A stretch of DNA of 64,000 nt from [Pasteurella] mairii (GTDB lineage Bacteria > Pseudomonadota > Gammaproteobacteria > Enterobacterales > Pasteurellaceae), in NCBI GenBank assembly GCA_900454475.1, contig UGSS01000002.1:682001-746000 (forward strand). The letters are read 5' to 3'. The translations under genes and the position numbers were made by a program. Below are positions 60,003-64,000 of the stretch, piece after piece (within the stretch, counting starts at the first letter, position 1; every line of letters begins with the position of its first letter). The notes beneath the pieces were generated by a model, which saw only the letters and a program-made list of their open reading frames with translations, had not been told where the DNA came from and did not search any database.

Positions 60003-62492
60003 ATGAAAAAACACGAGAAAATTAGCGCAACACGCAGAAATTTTCTAAAAAATTCTTCTTTGGGGATTGCCGGTGCGTCATTGATGGGCGGTACAACGGG
60101 CGTGGTCGGTTCTTTGGTGGCGCCGAAAGCTAAAGCGGCGGAAGCCAAAACCGTCTTTACCGCCGCACACTGGGGACCGCTTGGTTTAGTGGTGGAAGAT
60201 GGTAAAGTCGTGAAATCTGGTCCGGCGATTGAACCGGCGATTGTCAATGAATTACAAACCGTCACGCAAGAATTAGTGCATGGTGAAAGCCGAGTGAAAT
60301 ATCCTATGGTGCGCAAAGGTTATTTAGAAGGCAACAAAGATACGACATTGCGCGGACGAGATGAGTGGGTTCGGGTTTCTTGGGAAAAAGCCTTATCGTT
60401 GGTGGATACTGAATTAAAACGTATTCGGGCAGAGCAAGGACCGAGCGGTATTTTTGCTGGCTCTTACGGTTGGCGCAGCTCCGGTGTGTTACACGCTTGT
60501 CGGGTATTATTACATCGTTATCTTAACGCCACCGGCGGGTTTGTTGGCACCAAAGGCGACTATTCTACTGGTGCGGCGCAGGTGATCATGCCACACGTAT
60601 TGGGCACCATTGAGGTTTATGAACAACAAACCAGTTGGGAAGTGATTTTAGAAAGTTCTGATATTGTGGTGCTTTGGTCAGCAAATCCAATTACAACCTT
60701 GCGTATCGCTTGGACCTCTACCGATCAAGAGGGCTTGGCATATTTCAAAAAATTAAAAGAGAGTGGCAAACGGATTATTTGTATCGATCCAGTGCGGAGT
60801 GAAAGTTGCGAATATTTGGGGGCAGAATGGTTGCCAATTCATACTGCAACCGACGTGCCTTTAATGTTGGGGATCGCGCATACCTTGGTCGTGACAGATA
60901 AACATGATAAAGCCTTTTTACAAAAATACACTACCGGTTATGACAAATTCGAAGAATATTTGTTAGGTAAAATTGACGGTCAAGTCAAAGATGCCGAATG
61001 GGCGAGCAAAATTTGCGGCTTGCCGGCAGAAGTGATCAAACAATTAGCGGCTGATTTTTCAACTAAACGGACGATGTTGATGGGCGGTTGGGGGATGCAG
61101 CGTCAACGCCATGGCGAACAAGCGCATTGGATGATGGTTACGCTGGCTTCCATGCTGGGACAAATCGGTTTGCCGGGTGGTGGATTTGGTTTCAGTTATC
61201 ATTATTCCAACGGTGGGGTACCGAGTGTAACCGGTGGAACATTGAGCGCGATTTCGGCGACCTTAGGCGATAATAGCACCAATACCGGACAGTCTTGGTT
61301 ACTTGAATCTTCAAAATATAGCTTCCCAGTGGCATTAATTGCCGATGCCTTGTTAAATCCAGGTAAAACGGTGCAATATAATGGTGAAGAATTAACCTAT
61401 TCCGACATTAAATTTATTTACTGGGCGGGCGGAAATCCATTTGTTCATCATCAAGATACTAACCGTTTGGTGAAAGCATGGCAAAAACCGGATACTGTGG
61501 TGGTAAATGAAATTTTCTGGACACCAACTGCGCGTATGGCGGATATTGTATTGCCGGTGACTACCAGTTACGAACGTAACGACCTGACCATGTCCGGCGA
61601 TTATTCCATGATGAATATCTTCCCAATGAAAAAAGCGGTCGAGCCGCAATTTGAAGCGAAAAGTGATTATGAAATTTTCACTGAATTAGCCAAACTTGCC
61701 GGCGTGGAAGAACGTTTTACGGAAAATAAATCGGAGATGGATTGGCTGAAAAGTTTCTACCAAAGCGCTTTCGACAGCGCGCGTAAAAATCGGGTGATCA
61801 TGCCGAAATTTGAATCGTTCTGGGAGGAAAATAAACCGATTACCTTTAAAGCCAACGAGAAAGCGAAAAAATGGGTACGTTACGAAGAATTCCGTAATGA
61901 TCCGTTGCTTAATCCATTAGGTACACCATCCGGTAAAATCGAAATTTACTCCGATGTGGTCGCTAAAATGAATTATGACGATTGCAAAGGCTATCCAAGC
62001 TGGATGGAACCGGAAGAATTTGCTGGTAGTGTAACGGAAGAAGCGCCATTGGCATTGGTTACACCGCACCCGTATTATCGTTTGCACAGCCAACTCAACA
62101 ATACTTCATTGCGCGAAAAATACGCAGTGAAAGATCGCGAGCCGGTGTTGATCCATAAAGAGGATGCGGCGGCACGCGGTATTGCGGATGGTGACATTGT
62201 GCGCATTTTCAACAAACGCGGACAAGTCTTGGCGGGCGCTGTGGTAACAGAGGGGATCATCAAAGGGACTGTCGCTTTACATGAAGGGGCATGGTACGAT
62301 CCGTTGGATCTTGGACAAAGCGAACAACCGTTGTGTAAAAACGGTTGTGCCAACGTGTTAACCATGGATAAAGGCACCTCCAAACTGGCGCAAGGTAACT
62401 CCTCGCATACCAGCATTGTACAGGTGGAAAAATATAACGGAGATGCCACGGCGGTAACCGTATTTGACCACCCGAAATTTATCGAAAGTTAA
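60003..62492 (+). CDS. torZ: Molybdopterin N-/S-oxide reductase TorZ
   Basis: 829-aa periplasmic terminal reductase for trimethylamine N-oxide, biotin sulfoxide and similar acceptors in anaerobic respiration. The twin-arginine signal is SATRRNFLKNSSLGIAGASL. The Mo-bis-MGD enzyme follows: HWGPLGLVVEDGKVV, GIFAGSYGWRSSGVLHACR (serine ligand of Mo), LMGGWGMQRQRHGEQAHWM, IYWAGGNPFVHHQDTNRL and the C-terminal PLALVTPHPYYRLHSQLNNT. There is no N-terminal Fe-S cluster motif, as in the TorA/TorZ/BisC group. TorZ is favoured by the torY partner. Confidence 0.93.
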   Translation: MKKHEKISATRRNFLKNSSLGIAGASLMGGTTGVVGSLVAPKAKAAEAKTVFTAAHWGPLGLVVEDGKVVKSGPAIEPAIVNELQTVTQELVHGESRVKYPMVRKGYLEGNKDTTLRGRDEWVRVSWEKALSLVDTELKRIRAEQGPSGIFAGSYGWRSSGVLHACRVLLHRYLNATGGFVGTKGDYSTGAAQVIMPHVLGTIEVYEQQTSWEVILESSDIVVLWSANPITTLRIAWTSTDQEGLAYFKKLKESGKRIICIDPVRSESCEYLGAEWLPIHTATDVPLMLGIAHTLVVTDKHDKAFLQKYTTGYDKFEEYLLGKIDGQVKDAEWASKICGLPAEVIKQLAADFSTKRTMLMGGWGMQRQRHGEQAHWMMVTLASMLGQIGLPGGGFGFSYHYSNGGVPSVTGGTLSAISATLGDNSTNTGQSWLLESSKYSFPVALIADALLNPGKTVQYNGEELTYSDIKFIYWAGGNPFVHHQDTNRLVKAWQKPDTVVVNEIFWTPTARMADIVLPVTTSYERNDLTMSGDYSMMNIFPMKKAVEPQFEAKSDYEIFTELAKLAGVEERFTENKSEMDWLKSFYQSAFDSARKNRVIMPKFESFWEENKPITFKANEKAKKWVRYEEFRNDPLLNPLGTPSGKIEIYSDVVAKMNYDDCKGYPSWMEPEEFAGSVTEEAPLALVTPHPYYRLHSQLNNTSLREKYAVKDREPVLIHKEDAAARGIADGDIVRIFNKRGQVLAGAVVTEGIIKGTVALHEGAWYDPLDLGQSEQPLCKNGCANVLTMDKGTSKLAQGNSSHTSIVQVEKYNGDATAVTVFDHPKFIES

Positions 62493-62516
62493 CCGCACTT
62501 TTGATGTCCGATAATC

Positions 62517-62546
62517 AAAATCCCGATCTTAGGCTCGGGATTTTTT
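62517..62546. terminator. Terminator between torZ and ycgL
   Basis: AAAATCCCGA / TCGGGATTTT, a perfect 10-bp stem with an 8-nt loop and T tracts, between convergent genes. Confidence 0.9.
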
Positions 62547-62551
62547 GATGG

Positions 62552-62833
62552 TTAATGTGCGGTATTTTTTTGTTGCCTTTTGTGTAATTCGAGCAAATTT
62601 TCTTCCACTTTCGGCATTTGTAGGTAAAAACCTTGATTTTGCAAATGGGCGAGAACTTCTTGATTATCCGCTTGGATTAAGGATTTATTGCCTTTTAAAT
62701 TAAATAACATCACGAAAATCGGCGTTCCAAAAAGGGCTTTGAGTTCGGGCGGGACGTTGTCAAAAACATCCCGTTTTTCCACGTATAAATACATTCCGTC
62801 TTTCTTTTTACTTTTATAAATTGCACATAACAT
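62552..62833 (-). CDS. ycgL: YcgL domain protein
   Basis: 93-aa protein of the YcgL family, function unknown. The pattern [30 protein letters not shown] and [21 protein letters not shown] matches the family. It is divergent from minC, the same pairing seen in other gammaproteobacteria. AGAGAGAATGCCCC precedes the ATG. Confidence 0.9.
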   Translation of the reverse strand: MLCAIYKSKKKDGMYLYVEKRDVFDNVPPELKALFGTPIFVMLFNLKGNKSLIQADNQEVLAHLQNQGFYLQMPKVEENLLELHKRQQKNTAH

Positions 62834-62924
62834 GGGGCATTCTCTCTGATGGGTAAAAAATTATTGCTGATTTTACCGCAATTCTTTATTATCAAACCAC
62901 AACATTTTGTTTTGGGAATTTATT

Positions 62925-63596
62925 ATGGCACAAGATATTGTCGAATTACGCACCGGTCAATTTTCTTCGGTATTTCTGATGCTTAACAGCTCAAGTTTAA
63001 CGGTGATTAAACGGGCATTAGCCAAAAAAGTTAAAAAGTCGCCATCATTTTTTCAAAATATTGCGGTGATTTTGCAATTTAATCCGATGTTGGAAAAAAT
63101 CAATTTAAGCGAGTTAAACGCGTTATTAGCACAATTTAATATTCATGTGATCGGCGTGACAGATTGGCAAAACGCCTTACAAAAAGAGTTGATTCTTACC
63201 GCCGGTTTTACATTATTGGGAAAAAGTGATGAAATTTCAGATATTTTGCCGGAACCGCGTTATTTGCCGACCAAAGTGATTGAACAAAATGTGGAAGCCA
63301 ATCAAGTGATTTATGCGAAAAACAGCGATTTGATTATTCATGGTAACGTGGAAAAAGGCGCGGAAGTGGCAGCGGATGGGAATGTGCATATTTATGGAAA
63401 ATTACGCGGTCGGGTGATGGCGGGCGTAAATACCAATACGGGATCGATTTACGCGCAACATTTGGATGCGGAGTTTGTGGCGGTGAATAGTCGGTTTTTA
63501 AATCGAGATAAAATCCCCTTGGAATTTATGCAAAGAGCGGTGCGAATTTTTGCAGAAAAAGAGAAACTTGCTTTTCGTATTTTGGGCGAATATTAA
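62925..63596 (+). CDS. minC: Septum site-determining protein MinC
   Basis: 223-aa FtsZ polymerisation inhibitor. The N-terminal FtsZ-binding domain spans about residues 1-100 (IVELRTGQFSSVFLMLNSSS). The C-terminal beta-helix domain has DLIIHGNVEKGAEVAADGNV, HIYGKLRGRVMAGVN and the MinD/FtsZ-tail binding surface. The start at 62925 is used; the longer frame to 62907 lacks a site. minD and minE do not follow: a terminator and an opposite-strand aminotransferase gene come next. Confidence 0.93.
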   Translation: MAQDIVELRTGQFSSVFLMLNSSSLTVIKRALAKKVKKSPSFFQNIAVILQFNPMLEKINLSELNALLAQFNIHVIGVTDWQNALQKELILTAGFTLLGKSDEISDILPEPRYLPTKVIEQNVEANQVIYAKNSDLIIHGNVEKGAEVAADGNVHIYGKLRGRVMAGVNTNTGSIYAQHLDAEFVAVNSRFLNRDKIPLEFMQRAVRIFAEKEKLAFRILGEY

Positions 63597-63613
63597 AATA
63601 GGAAAAATGAGCG

Positions 63614-63657
63614 AAAAAAATACCGCACTTTCATGTCGAAAAGTGCGGTTATTTTTT
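63614..63657. terminator. Uptake-signal hairpin terminator between minC and aspartate aminotransferase
   Basis: ACCGCACTTT and AAAGTGCGGT arms, extended by A/T runs with one bulge, form a stem of about 16 bp between convergent genes. Confidence 0.88.
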
Positions 63658-63665
63658 ATGTGATT

Positions 63666-64000
63666 TTATAATACGTTAACGATACTTTCGCACAAGTAAT
63701 GAATATTATCTTCCGTAATCCCCGCCACGTTGATCCGTCCGGAACGTACCGCGTAAATCGCAAATTCTTCTTTTAAGCGATCTACTTGCTCGGCAGACAG
63801 CCCGCTAAATGAGAACATCCCGTTTTGCTCAATAATAAAGCTGAAGTCTTGTTTGGCACCGGCTTCTTTCAATAATTGAACGAAAAGATGGCGCATTTTT
63901 TTGATGCGTTCGCGCATCTCGGTCAATTCGCTTTCCCATTCGCTGCGCAATTGTTCGTCGCCTAAGACTAAAGCAACGGTGGACGCCCCGTGAGAGGCTG
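63666..64000 (-). CDS. aspC: Aspartate aminotransferase, C-terminal part
   Basis: The last 111 codons or so of a class I aminotransferase; the gene runs off the window's right edge. Visible sequence from the edge: [20 protein letters not shown], then [20 protein letters not shown] and [20 protein letters not shown], ending [20 protein letters not shown]...NVL. This matches the C-terminal domain of AspC, including the Arg of SGRINVAG that binds the substrate carboxylate. TyrB is the main alternative. Confidence 0.85.
   Translation of the reverse strand, partial: ASHGASTVALVLGDEQLRSEWESELTEMRERIKKMRHLFVQLLKEAGAKQDFSFIIEQNGMFSFSGLSAEQVDRLKEEFAIYAVRSGRINVAGITEDNIHYLCESIVNVL

Overview
The window is chromosomal DNA from a member of the Pasteurellaceae. 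The evidence is the dense scatter of the 9-mer AAGTGCGGT and its complement (the Haemophilus/Pasteurella-type DNA uptake signal), often as inverted pairs acting as terminators, together with protein sequences close to Haemophilus/Pasteurella orthologues (P5-like OmpA, TorYZ, the dsDNA-mimic YciU, the TIGR01619 protein next to xthA) and moderate-to-low GC. The uptake-signal type points to the Haemophilus/Pasteurella/Aggregatibacter side of the family. The species cannot be fixed from the sequence alone.

Layout. 0-2.8 kb: uup and a convergent DoxX-family gene. 2.8-8.2 kb, accessory: an unrecognised reading-frame remnant, a DUF1778/GNAT toxin-antitoxin pair, an IS200/IS605-type element carrying only tnpB, and a two-gene operon for a cytoplasmic GH29 alpha-L-fucosidase and a cellobiose/chitobiose-type PTS EIIC. 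The IS inserted into the 3' end of the EIIC gene and supplies its present stop codon. A near-perfect CRP site lies upstream of the fucosidase. 8.5-12.5 kb, core: ribH-nusB-thiL-pgpA-lysE-type exporter-dapB. 12.7-22.1 kb: a giant trimeric autotransporter adhesin (about 3,137 aa when expressed). Its start and its signal-peptide core are in different frames across a run of 10 cytosines, so the gene reads as phase OFF. 22.1-28.7 kb: yfaE, yoaH, cspD, then gntR, hemH, menI and ydiJ on the minus strand. 28.9-31.5 kb: two tandem, nearly identical ompA (P5) genes. 31.6-33.4 kb: a lemA-TPM-TPM operon. 33.5-35.3 kb: grxD, then infC (AUU start)-rpmI-rplT. 35.3-40.7 kb: ppnN, queF and a zinc-ribbon protein on the minus strand, then yqcC-truC and nrdB. 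40.7-46.1 kb: a block matching the E. coli ycc region (yccS, yccF, mgsA, yccT, acyP, tusE, yccA). 46.4 kb: tRNA-Ser(UGA) with a clear promoter and terminator. 46.6-52.5 kb: prmB, smrB, yciO, rluB, cysB, dapD, yciU. 52.7-58.4 kb: ppc, purR, a TIGR01619-type protein and xthA. 58.7-62.5 kb: the TMAO/S-oxide respiration pair torY-torZ behind a CRP site. 62.5-64 kb: ycgL, a monocistronic minC and the C-terminal end of an aspartate aminotransferase.

Biology. Most of the window is housekeeping: riboflavin and lysine/diaminopimelate synthesis, translation and rRNA/tRNA modification, haem and deoxynucleotide synthesis. The host-facing parts are the phase-variable adhesin, the duplicated OmpA, the fucoside-uptake operon (which suggests feeding on host glycans) and anaerobic N-/S-oxide respiration. 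The most striking features are the poly-C switch in the adhesin and the TnpB element, whose predicted guide RNA would target the uninterrupted EIIC allele.
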